A stretch of DNA of 5,070 bases, from the NCBI GenBank assembly GCA_030037515.1, contig JASHRE010000821.1, forward strand, positions 1 to 5,070. The letters run 5' to 3'. Positions within the stretch are counted from its first letter, which is position 1. Each line of letters opens with the position of its first letter. The notes below the pieces were generated by a model. The model did no database searches. It saw only the letters and a program-made list of their open reading frames with translations, and was not told the DNA's origin. The position numbers were made by a program, and so were the translations under genes. The stretch comes from Candidatus Sulfotelmatobacter sp. Lineage in GTDB: Bacteria; Acidobacteriota; Terriglobia; Terriglobales; Acidobacteriaceae. This document shows positions 1-5,070 of the stretch, in pieces.

Positions 1-206
1 TCACAGTAATTCCGTTGCTCACAAGTAACAAACCCCCATTCGACATCATTCGGTTCTTGGAGTCTGAGGCTGCTAGAGCCGTGGACGATATTCCCAAATA
101 TGCTATCCATGGCATGGAAATCTATTTTCCCTTCATCGAAAACTTAGCTTCCACGCCGTCACGAGTTCCTGCATTGACCGCGCTGAGGGAAACGTCCGGC
201 TGCTGA
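1..206 (+). CDS. Possible 3' end of an unrecognised gene, cut by the window edge
   Basis: A reading frame is open from the left edge of the window to a TGA at 204-206, giving 68 residues. The first in-frame start-like codon, a TTG at 15, has no convincing ribosome binding site, so if real this is the tail of a gene beginning outside the window. The translation (with stretches such as FDIIRFLESEAARAVDDIP and GMEIYFPFIENL) has a plausible mixed composition, with no membrane segment, signal peptide or motif I recognise. Bases 1-180 are about 47% GC, against about 57% in a sample of the M16 gene, which fits foreign or decayed DNA. It lies on the opposite strand to the main genes and next to a transposase remnant. 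It could equally be a chance open frame in a degraded region, so confidence is low. Confidence 0.25.
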   Translation, partial: TVIPLLTSNKPPFDIIRFLESEAARAVDDIPKYAIHGMEIYFPFIENLASTPSRVPALTALRETSGC

Positions 207-365
207 TTATGGCGCGCTCGCGATAGGCGCGTTGATAGATTTTCGCGCACTGCGGGCTCGCTCAGCACGGCCAGATTGCGAGTGATTTCTTTCATTCCCC
301 AGCGCTCCAGATTTCTTCCTTGCCGAAATCGGGACGGCGAGCCACAACGCGGATGCTACCATATT
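207..365. other. Non-coding stretch with no recognisable content
   Basis: No frame on either strand in this stretch gives a recognisable protein, and the frames directly upstream of the transposase remnant do not show the preceding part of an IS256 transposase (the usual YTTNAIES-like segment is absent). I see no terminal inverted repeat, RNA gene or clear promoter. It appears to be filler between two fragments. Confidence 0.4.
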
Positions 366-533
366 CGCCTTGTATTTCCCAATGAAGAGGCGGCGCTGAA
401 GTTGTTATTTCTTGCGCTCTGCCAGGCCGCGAAGAACTGGACGATGCCCATCCACCACTGGCGGGAAGCCTTGAACCACTTTACGATTCTGTGGCCGGAA
501 CGAATGCCGGCTCTGGAGAGAGTTGCATCATGA
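366..533 (+). pseudogene. IS256-family transposase, C-terminal remnant
   Basis: The frame ending at the TGA at 531-533 encodes the extreme C-terminus of a Mutator/IS256-type (DDE) transposase. Recognisable parts, in order, are VFPNEEAALKLLFLAL, then KNWTMPI, then HWREALNHFTILWPERMP, matching the family's usual ending, in which FPN(D/E)EAALKLL is followed by KKWTMPI and W..ALN.F.I.F..RMP. Only about 50 of roughly 400 residues remain, so all of the DDE catalytic core is missing. The frame stays open upstream to an ATG or similar codon at 276, but the residues before about 366 do not resemble the family, so the left breakpoint is near there. Several positions usually basic in relatives read as C, N or H here (LALCQ, AAKNW, PIHHW), suggesting drift after inactivation. 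I see no flanking inverted repeat. The remnant cannot transpose and was probably left by a deletion or recombination. Confidence 0.75.
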
Positions 534-654
534 GAGCGCAGAATCTCTACATCGCTGGGCGAGGGAAGGGACGCTGCCCCTTGCCTCGCGCTCCATTCCC
601 CTGCTCCAAAACCACGCTTGCTACTCGGCCGAGAAGCTCTCGGAATAGCATCTT
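534..654. other. Spacer between transposase remnant and permease remnant
   Basis: This 121-base stretch holds no supportable gene. A minus-strand frame running across it (356-715) is open but overlaps both remnants and does not look like a protein. The right end of the former insertion sequence should lie a few tens of bases past 533, but no terminal repeat can be recognised without the partner end. Part of this DNA may also derive from the degraded 3' tail of the AI-2E-family gene. Confidence 0.4.
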
Positions 655-1013
655 TTACTCGGTAACATTCTTGAATGAGGCAACACGAACGGAAAGAATG
701 GTTGACGCCGGACACCCCGCAATTTCCCCACCTGCGAGCACTGCGAAAATCACACCCAGCGGATGCAGCTTCACGCTGCGATGCATCATCAAGGGCGAAT
801 TCACATAATCCTGGACAACCCGCCAGCCTCCAAGAAACAAAACCGGCAGACAGATGTAGTGAAATCCGGTGAGGTAGCGGCTCGAAGACGCACGCGAAGA
901 AAAACGTCGAAGGTGAAGGCTACGATCGTGTCGCGCGCGCCCCAAAAGAACGCGACGATCAGAATGAATATGGCGAGGGTTCGGGCAACTGCGGTGGTCC
1001 GTGGGTCGAGCAT
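655..1013 (-). pseudogene. AI-2E-family (PerM/YdiK-type) permease with a large internal deletion and frameshift
   Basis: Two pieces of one membrane protein sit back to back in different frames. The first starts at the ATG at 1013-1011 and reads MLDPRTTAVARTLAIFIL, then VAFFWGARDTIVAF, the N-terminal membrane segment of the AI-2E transporter family. Removing one base from the five-base T run (900-904) extends it as VFFACVFEPL, like the family's FFAYLLEPL. Near 875-882 the sequence jumps to the family's C-terminal signature in another frame: LFLGGWRVVQDYVNSP (about 784-840), then LHPLGVIFAVLAGGEIAG (715-771), then ILSVRVASF, ending at TAA (655-657). Family members are about 350 residues, so about 200 central residues, covering most membrane helices, are gone. 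The SV(P)V motif carries R for P and the tail is short. The gene follows the site-2 protease by 55 bases on the same strand and once probably shared its transcript. Such proteins export small molecules or ions; this copy cannot be functional. An assembly error is the alternative. Confidence 0.8.
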
Positions 1014-1021
1014 GGCCACAT

Positions 1022-1027
1022 TCCTCC
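1022..1027 (-). promoter_or_regulatory. Ribosome binding site of the permease remnant
   Basis: On the minus strand GGAGGA lies eight bases before the ATG at 1013. This decides the start: a GTG at 1019 in the same frame would be only two bases from this site, too close for normal initiation. The intact site in front of a broken gene supports recent loss of function. Confidence 0.7.
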
Positions 1028-1068
1028 GATGCCCAACCAGAACCTGCGGTTGTAAGGGCTAACCCGAA

Positions 1069-2220
1069 TCAGGCCGCCACGTCATGCGAGTCTTCGCCCA
1101 TGCCGGAATGAAGCTGGAGAAAACGCAGGATTTGACCCCGCGAAAAAATGCCCAACAGGTTTCCATCGGAAACCACAGCCAGTTGATTCAAATTCTCGCG
1201 GTTCATCAGTTCCACTGCTTTCAGCGCCGGCATGTCGGGCGGAACCGTGCGCAGGTCGCCAAGAGGACGCATCACACTTTGCACGCTGGTCTGGTCCCAG
1301 TTTTCCCGGCTGACTTTGCGGACCTCATTCGGCGTCACGATCCCGGCCACGTGATTGTTTTGCGCAACCACAAAGCAGCGGCTCCCGCTATGCAACAAAT
1401 AGTGATCGACAAAATCGCGCAAACTCAAATAGCCCTCGACCTGCGTGCAATTGCTTTCCATGATGTCAGCCACGCGATGATCGCGCAGTCCAGAGACGAT
1501 TCCCACTTGCGCGTAGCTGCTGCGCGAAGCCTCCAGCAGGAACCAGCCGATAAAGGCCAGCCACAGCCCACCAAAGTTCGCGTGCATAAAGAATTGAAAC
1601 AAGCCATAGAGGATGAAAAGAAATGCTACAACTTCGCCCGTCTTGGCCGCGATTCGCGTCGATTTCTCCGGTTTCTTGGTGATCCACCAGACGATCGCGC
1701 GGAACACGCGCCCTCCGTCCAAAGGGAAGCCCGGAATCATGTTGAACACGCCCAGCAGCACATTGATATATCCGAGCCACAGCAGCACCGACGCCAGCGG
1801 GGTCACCGGTTCGCGACCCAGTCCCCATCCCCAGCTCCGCACAATTCCAAGCAACACGAATCCGATCACCAAGCTCGTTAGCGGACCGACAATCGCGATC
1901 CAGAATTCCGAGCTCGCGTCCGAGGCTTCCGACTCGATCTGCGAGACTCCGCCCAGGGCAAACAATGTGATCGCCCGCACCTTCAAGCCGCGCGATTTCG
2001 CCACCAGCGAATGCGCCAGTTCATGCAGCAGCAGAGTGATGAAGAATAGAACCGAAGTCGCGATGGAGACGCCCCACACCACGGCTTCATTCCAGCCGGG
2101 CCGAACCGAGTGAAAATGAGCGGCGAGGGAGAACGCAATCAGAAAGGCAATAATGAACCAGCTGAAGTGCAGGCCGATTTCAATTCCGGCGATATGCCCA
2201 AGTTTGATATTGGATCGCAT
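1069..2220 (-). CDS. Site-2 protease family (M50B) intramembrane metalloprotease with C-terminal CBS pair
   Basis: This 383-residue polytopic inner-membrane zinc protease is complete. The zinc-binding HExxH motif is HELAH at residues 66-70, inside a hydrophobic helix (about 47-69). The third ligand is D168 in NMIPGFPLDGG (160-170), the family's N..P..PLDGG motif, and a conserved VGPL lies at 111-114. Hydrophobic segments lie near residues 13-34, 47-69, 82-92, 106-127, 142-161 and 196-230. After the membrane domain two CBS motifs follow, at about 246-303 and 315-370, predicted to be cytoplasmic. CBS pairs commonly bind adenine nucleotides and may regulate activity. M50B enzymes cut transmembrane substrates such as anti-sigma factors after a first cleavage; the substrate here is unknown, and no sigma or anti-sigma gene is nearby. 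The ATG at 2220 has a modest GGTGAG eight bases upstream. All active-site residues are present, so it should be functional. Confidence 0.95.
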   Translation of the reverse strand: MRSNIKLGHIAGIEIGLHFSWFIIAFLIAFSLAAHFHSVRPGWNEAVVWGVSIATSVLFFITLLLHELAHSLVAKSRGLKVRAITLFALGGVSQIESEASDASSEFWIAIVGPLTSLVIGFVLLGIVRSWGWGLGREPVTPLASVLLWLGYINVLLGVFNMIPGFPLDGGRVFRAIVWWITKKPEKSTRIAAKTGEVVAFLFILYGLFQFFMHANFGGLWLAFIGWFLLEASRSSYAQVGIVSGLRDHRVADIMESNCTQVEGYLSLRDFVDHYLLHSGSRCFVVAQNNHVAGIVTPNEVRKVSRENWDQTSVQSVMRPLGDLRTVPPDMPALKAVELMNRENLNQLAVVSDGNLLGIFSRGQILRFLQLHSGMGEDSHDVAA

Positions 2221-2304
2221 ACTGCCAGCTCACCAGATTACTTTAGATGCTCGCGAAATAGGCCCGGCCCACGAAACTTGCGTACCCCAACAACCGGGTG
2301 CAGA
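2221..2304. other. 78-to-84-base gap before the site-2 protease gene
   Basis: The gap between the stop of the DUF3618-like gene and the site-2 protease start shows no strong rho-independent terminator (no stable stem followed by a T run) and no clear -35/-10 pair on the minus strand. The protease may therefore be read through from the small operon, or have a promoter that is not sigma-70-like; the sequence alone does not decide. Confidence 0.4.
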
Positions 2305-2526
2305 TTAGCGGTGGGAGAATATTCCCGCGAACAGGTATCCGAAAATGAATCCTACAGCAGAAACCGTCGCCGAAGCACGACCAAAATTCCGGTGCAGGAT
2401 GTTCTCAGCGCTGAATTTTTGTTTGGTCTGATCGACTTTAGACATGAGTTCGAGGGCAGTTTGACGAATGCGCTCCCGCTGCTCGGAAGCCTGCTGTTCC
2501 AGATGTTCAATGGGCGCTGCGCTCAT
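2305..2526 (-). CDS. DUF3618-like small membrane-anchored protein
   Basis: This 73-residue protein has an N-terminal charged helix (about residues 5-36, with IEHLEQQASEQRERIRQTA and then LELMSKVDQTK) and one C-terminal membrane segment (about 52-70, VSAVGFIFGYLFAGIF) ending in SHR. The helix resembles the short DUF3618 repeat (I...R..I..T...L...VD), and proteins of this type often sit beside YqjE-like holin-family genes, as here. The fold suggests a soluble coiled helix held at the inner membrane, comparable with YqjD/ElaB-type proteins, some of which bind ribosomes in stationary phase; that role is not shown here. Its ATG overlaps the stop of the upstream gene by four bases (ATGA, 2523-2526), and AAGGGAGG (2540-2547) lies 13 bases upstream, so translation is probably coupled. 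The domain assignment is by eye and could be wrong; the gene itself is well supported by context. Confidence 0.75.
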   Translation of the reverse strand: MSAAPIEHLEQQASEQRERIRQTALELMSKVDQTKQKFSAENILHRNFGRASATVSAVGFIFGYLFAGIFSHR

Positions 2527-2948
2527 AAAATATTCTTCGCCTCCCTTTGTAGCCAGGCCTTGTCGTTATTCAGGACGTGTATTGTCTTGCGCGGTACCAC
2601 GCCTTTGGCCCGCACCTGCTGTTGCACTACTAACGCCGCGATACCCCCGAAAAGCGCCCACAAGAACGAAACAATCAAAAAAGCGAAGAACCAGCGGTAA
2701 GGACTGCGTTCAAAAGCAACCACCACCAGCCCCACCAGCGCCAAAGAAAAAAGAATAAACGCCACAGTCAGAAACAAAAGTCCCACCGCGGCCAACGGAA
2801 GTGCCGCCTTGATCAATCGCGCCTTCTCTTTCAGTTCAACCCGTAGAAGCTCGATGCGGGTTTGCATGAATTCCTGAAATTCGTTCTTCATCTCCGCCAG
2901 AATGTCGGTCAGGCTTCGATGGTTCACGCGAGTGGGATTCGCATTCAT
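2523..2948 (-). CDS. Phage holin family protein, YqjE/Phage_holin_3_6-like
   Basis: This 141-residue protein has the typical YqjE-like plan. An N-terminal amphipathic helix (about residues 12-46, with LTDILAEMKNEFQEFMQTRI and ELLRVELKEKARLIK) is followed by two membrane segments (about 48-79 and 85-107) joined by a short loop with FERSPYRW. The polar C-terminal tail has P..T...L..D..WL..E (119-137), a feature of this family. Despite the family name such chromosomal proteins are not lysis holins; they are small inner-membrane proteins of largely unknown role, frequently next to YqjD/ElaB-, DUF883- or DUF3618-type genes. The ATG at 2948 overlaps the upstream stop by one base (TGATG), and GGGAGGT (2959-2965) lies ten bases before it, within the upstream gene. 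The downstream gene starts inside its stop. It is the middle gene of a coupled three-gene unit. Confidence 0.9.
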   Translation of the reverse strand: MNANPTRVNHRSLTDILAEMKNEFQEFMQTRIELLRVELKEKARLIKAALPLAAVGLLFLTVAFILFSLALVGLVVVAFERSPYRWFFAFLIVSFLWALFGGIAALVVQQQVRAKGVVPRKTIHVLNNDKAWLQREAKNIL

Positions 2949-3250
2949 CAGCGGCGTGACCTCCCGATCCGCAAGCTCATTCCGAGTACGAAGGCAGAGC
3001 CAGCAATGAGACCCAGCAACATCATCGGACGCTCGTCTCTCATCCGCCGTGCGCGTTGCCCCACTTCTCTCAGCCCCGAAACCAGAAATCGGCGCGTTCT
3101 GATGCGCACAATGGCGATCCGGTCCCCCAGGGATTCCGGCCTGCGTGGCAGTCCGTAGGTCGATGAATCAATCGATGGATCAATCAATAAGTGAACCTTT
3201 TCGGCTGGCGGCAGGCTCCCTGACTCTTCTGGTTGCGGGGTTGCACTCAA
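2948..3250 (-). CDS. Uncharacterised 100-residue protein with C-terminal membrane anchor
   Basis: I do not recognise this gene as a named family. The chosen start is the TTG at 3250-3248, because GGGAG (3260-3264) lies nine bases upstream; there is no ATG before residue 70. The frame stays open farther upstream, even into the M16 gene (a GTG at 3445), but those starts lack support. From the TTG the protein is 100 residues: a polar, proline-containing N-terminus (1-45), an arginine-rich stretch (about 49-74, with VRIRTRRFLVSGLREVGQ and RARRMRDERP), one membrane helix (about 76-94, MMLLGLIAGSAFVLGMSL) and a basic tail RIGRSRR. The RP plus glycine-rich helix plus arginines resembles the C-terminal anchor of YqjD/ElaB/DUF883 proteins, though the N-terminus does not. 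Its stop overlaps the start of the YqjE-like gene by one base. It is probably the first gene of the small operon. Confidence 0.75.
   Translation of the reverse strand: MSATPQPEESGSLPPAEKVHLLIDPSIDSSTYGLPRRPESLGDRIAIVRIRTRRFLVSGLREVGQRARRMRDERPMMLLGLIAGSAFVLGMSLRIGRSRR
2959..2965 (-). promoter_or_regulatory. Ribosome binding site of the YqjE-like gene
   Basis: GGGAGGT on the minus strand lies ten bases before the ATG at 2948, inside the last codons of the upstream gene. This supports translational coupling at the TGATG overlap and fixes the start. Confidence 0.7.
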
Positions 3251-3390
3251 GATGGACTTCTCCCAAGTCTTGCAGGTTAGGATGCCGCCCTTGAAGTACG
3301 TGTTGTCGTGAAACCACGTGACTTCTAGAAACCATCCCTTGCGATGTCCAGCGCCGGCAAAGATTTGAGCCGTCGAGCCTGCAACCGCAT
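3251..3390. other. 140-base gap between the M16 gene and the small operon
   Basis: The gap contains no recognisable gene. A promoter for the small operon would be expected here on the minus strand, but no clear -35/-10 pair stands out. No stem followed by a T run marks a terminator for the M16 gene. A CACGTG palindrome (3315-3320) and a distant seven-base inverted repeat (TTGCAGG 3270-3276, CCTGCAA 3378-3384) are present, both within what chance allows. The frame of the small gene stays open through the whole gap. Confidence 0.4.
3260..3264 (-). promoter_or_regulatory. Ribosome binding site supporting a TTG start
   Basis: GGGAG on the minus strand (part of TTGGGAGAAG) lies nine bases before the TTG at 3250. 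It is the best Shine-Dalgarno match upstream of the 100-residue gene and is the main reason for choosing this rare start codon. Confidence 0.55.
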
Positions 3391-5070
3391 TTACTGCGGC
3401 GGCGGGCCCTCCACTACTTCGACAAGATCCTCGGGCACGATCCACTTGGAAAATGCGGCCCGCACCTGTTCTGCAGACAACGCTTTGTATTTTTCGGCCG
3501 CTCGGACCGGCTCATCCAGCGGCAATCCCATTACGCTGCGCGCGAGCAGGCCCTCGGCGATGCTCGACTCGCTTGCCTGTCCTAGGGGAATCTCGCGCAG
3601 CAGCATCGCGACCGCTTGTTGCATTTCCCCCGTATTCGGCGGAGTAGTCCGCATTGCGTCCAAGTCTTGAATGATCAACGCCCGTGCCTTCGACACGTTG
3701 ATCGGGTCGGCTCCATAGGAGACGCTGAATGTTGTTCGCGTGCGCCGCGCATCCAATTCCTCGGAAACGGTGTAGACGTATCCCGCCTTTTCGCGCAGAT
3801 CGCGATAGAGCCGCGTGGCGTAGAAGCCCCCGCCCAATATGTGGTTCGCCAGCTGCAGGGGATAGTAATCCGGATCGAAACGGTTCATTGGCAACTCCTC
3901 CGCCAACGTGACTTCGTCCTGCAGGCGAGTTGGATCTGGCACGTGACTGTTGATGGTCTTATTGCGCGGCACCGGCGGAAAATCGACATCCGGTTTCGCT
4001 CCGTCCGCTTTCCAGTTTCCAAACCACTTCGTCACTTCGGCCTGCGCTTCCTCTGGCGTGACGTCGCCTATGATCACGATTGTCGTCAGATCGGGACGAA
4101 ACGTTCGACTGTAATACGCCTTCACGTCTTCCAGCGTCAATGCGGACACCTTCTCCGGCGTCGGCTCGCGCAGTTGCGGATCTTTTGGGGGCAACAAACC
4201 TCTGAGCAAGGCGCGATGTGTATGGTAATCAGGGCTTTCGAGCTCGCCCGCGACCGAATCTGCGGTCTGCTGCCGCACCACTTCGAAAGCCTTTGTTGGA
4301 AATGCAGGCTGCAGCTCGTTCTCGGCGAGCAACTGCATGCCCCGGTCGAAATACGTCTTGAGCACCTGAAGAGAAAATGTATCTCCAGCAGTCTCGCTGG
4401 CGGCGATATCGTCGAGCGCCTTCTGAAAGGCCAGCCGATCCAGCGTTGTCGTGCCATACGAGAACAATCCAGTGAGCACGCTCGACACGCCCTCCTTTTC
4501 TTGAGGAGCCTCCAGGTCGGGCTGCTGCCGCACTTCTCCTGTGACCGTGACTGTGGGACTCAATGGCTCACTCTCCACGATCAGGCGAATTCCGTTGGGA
4601 AGCGTGCTTTCGACGGGATGCAGATCCCAATTAGGCACCGGAACGGATTCCGTCAGCGAATGTGCCCAGTCCGGAAGTGCGACCGGTTTCGACGCCGTTG
4701 GGGTTACTTTTTCCGACCCGCCGAATCCTTTACCCTCGATTGGTTTTCCGCTGGGCTGTGGAACCAACGTCCCCACCACCGAATTCTCTGCGACCAGATA
4801 TTGCTTCGCTACGCGATTCACATCTTCGAGCGTTACGCGGCGGATCGCATCTACATCCTCTTGTGGCGATTCGCGGTGTTCCGTCGCCAGCGCGTCGGAC
4901 CAGAGCGATGCCAGCCCGGGAATCGAATTGCGCTCGAATTCAAAGGAGGCCTCTTCGCTGCGCTTCGCCGCTTCCACCAGATCCGCGGGTACACCGCTCT
5001 TCACATAACCGGCGATGATCGAATCGAGCGCTTGCTCGATTGTGGCAGCGTTCCCCGTTGTCGGAATGAC
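3391..5070 (-). CDS. Tandem M16 (insulinase/pitrilysin-like) peptidase family protein, C-terminal part; 5' end outside the window
   Basis: The frame is open from the right edge to a TAA at 3391-3393, giving 559 visible residues. A GTG at 5004 is only an internal codon, because coding continues upstream (VIPTTGNAATIEQALDSI). Residues 1 to about 110 (window numbering) are the end of a first M16 unit (TLEDVNRVAKQYL). A linker rich in P, S and G follows, then a second M16 pair from about 148 (HPVESTLPNGIRLIV) to 550. The position of the zinc motif HxxEH reads SSVLTG (about 196-201), with S, T and G replacing H, E and H; the downstream glutamates read D and S. This half cannot bind zinc. It keeps the R/Y substrate motif LYRDLREKAGYVYTV (about 421-435). 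In two-part M16B enzymes one half carries zinc and the other the R/Y motif, so the zinc half is expected upstream, out of view. Family members act in the periplasm or at the outer face; the signal peptide is out of view. Confidence 0.93.
   Translation of the reverse strand, partial: VIPTTGNAATIEQALDSIIAGYVKSGVPADLVEAAKRSEEASFEFERNSIPGLASLWSDALATEHRESPQEDVDAIRRVTLEDVNRVAKQYLVAENSVVGTLVPQPSGKPIEGKGFGGSEKVTPTASKPVALPDWAHSLTESVPVPNWDLHPVESTLPNGIRLIVESEPLSPTVTVTGEVRQQPDLEAPQEKEGVSSVLTGLFSYGTTTLDRLAFQKALDDIAASETAGDTFSLQVLKTYFDRGMQLLAENELQPAFPTKAFEVVRQQTADSVAGELESPDYHTHRALLRGLLPPKDPQLREPTPEKVSALTLEDVKAYYSRTFRPDLTTIVIIGDVTPEEAQAEVTKWFGNWKADGAKPDVDFPPVPRNKTINSHVPDPTRLQDEVTLAEELPMNRFDPDYYPLQLANHILGGGFYATRLYRDLREKAGYVYTVSEELDARRTRTTFSVSYGADPINVSKARALIIQDLDAMRTTPPNTGEMQQAVAMLLREIPLGQASESSIAEGLLARSVMGLPLDEPVRAAEKYKALSAEQVRAAFSKWIVPEDLVEVVEGPPPQ

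Noticed and set aside
356..715. Minus-strand open frame of 119 codons
   Set aside because: It is antisense to the transposase remnant and overlaps the permease remnant; the translation shows no protein-like pattern. A short part might be a frameshifted tail of the permease, but that cannot be supported.
801..1019. Intact 72-residue membrane protein starting at the GTG at 1019
   Set aside because: Only its first ~40 residues look like protein; the rest is an out-of-frame reading of the permease C-terminus. The start also sits too close to the GGAGGA site.
1084..1881. Long plus-strand open frame of 265 codons
   Set aside because: It lies wholly antisense to the site-2 protease, whose motifs are unmistakable. 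Its translation is rich in H, Q and R with no domain, as expected for a shadow frame in GC-rich DNA.
2523..2948. Phage origin suggested by the 'holin' family name
   Set aside because: YqjE-like members of this family are ordinary chromosomal inner-membrane proteins; there is no endolysin, integrase or structural phage gene in the window.
3158..3190. Repeated ATCAATC units near the start of the 100-residue gene
   Set aside because: Only two imperfect copies inside coding sequence (encoding LIDPSIDSS); too few and too short to call a repeat array or binding site.
3270..3384. Seven-base inverted repeat TTGCAGG / CCTGCAA flanking the gap after the M16 gene
   Set aside because: The arms are about 100 bases apart, short, and not followed by a T run; this is within chance expectation and does not form a convincing terminator or operator.
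3391..5004. M16 gene starting at the GTG at 5004
   Set aside because: The same frame is open to the window edge with protein-like sequence (GNAATIEQALDSIIAGY) continuous with the M16 unit, so the gene is truncated by the window, not started at 5004.
4541..5008. Plus-strand open frame of 155 codons opposite the M16 gene
   Set aside because: Serine- and threonine-rich low-complexity translation without motifs, antisense to a well-supported coding region.

Overview
The window looks like chromosomal DNA of a Gram-negative soil bacterium, most likely an Acidobacteriota (Terriglobia-like) genome. The basis is inference: moderate-to-high GC where I sampled it (about 57% in the protease gene), and a typical mix of an M16 zinc-peptidase-family protein, a YqjE-type 'phage holin family' membrane protein, a DUF3618-like protein, an M50B site-2 protease with CBS domains, and an AI-2E-family permease. 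No rRNA, tRNA, CRISPR array or complete mobile element is visible.

All five convincing intact or edge-truncated genes lie on the minus strand, so transcription runs from right to left. At the right edge (3391-5070) is the C-terminal 559 residues of a tandem M16 peptidase-like protein whose start lies beyond the window. After a 140-base gap comes a tightly packed module of three small membrane-protein genes: a 100-residue protein with a C-terminal membrane anchor (2948-3250, probable TTG start), a YqjE/Phage_holin_3_6-like protein (2523-2948) and a DUF3618-like protein (2305-2526). The first two overlap by one base (TGATG) and the last two by four (ATGA), which suggests one coupled operon. After 78 bases comes a complete site-2 protease with a CBS pair (1069-2220).

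The left fifth is genomic debris. Directly downstream of the site-2 protease, with a well-preserved ribosome binding site, is an AI-2E-family permease pseudogene (655-1013). It keeps the N-terminal membrane segment and the C-terminal signature, but roughly the middle 200 codons are missing and the two parts are in different frames. Beyond it, on the plus strand, is the last part of an IS256-family transposase (366-533). At the left edge is an unrecognised open frame (1-206) of lower GC (about 47% over bases 1-180). Together these suggest an old insertion and deletion hotspot.

The intact genes share a cell-envelope theme: a periplasmic or outer-face peptidase-like protein, small inner-membrane proteins of the YqjD/YqjE type, and an intramembrane protease. 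A joint role in membrane homeostasis is inference from proximity only. I found no defence system and nothing that clearly qualifies as a new system. The best leads are the uncharacterised 100-residue protein at the head of the small operon and the internally deleted permease.
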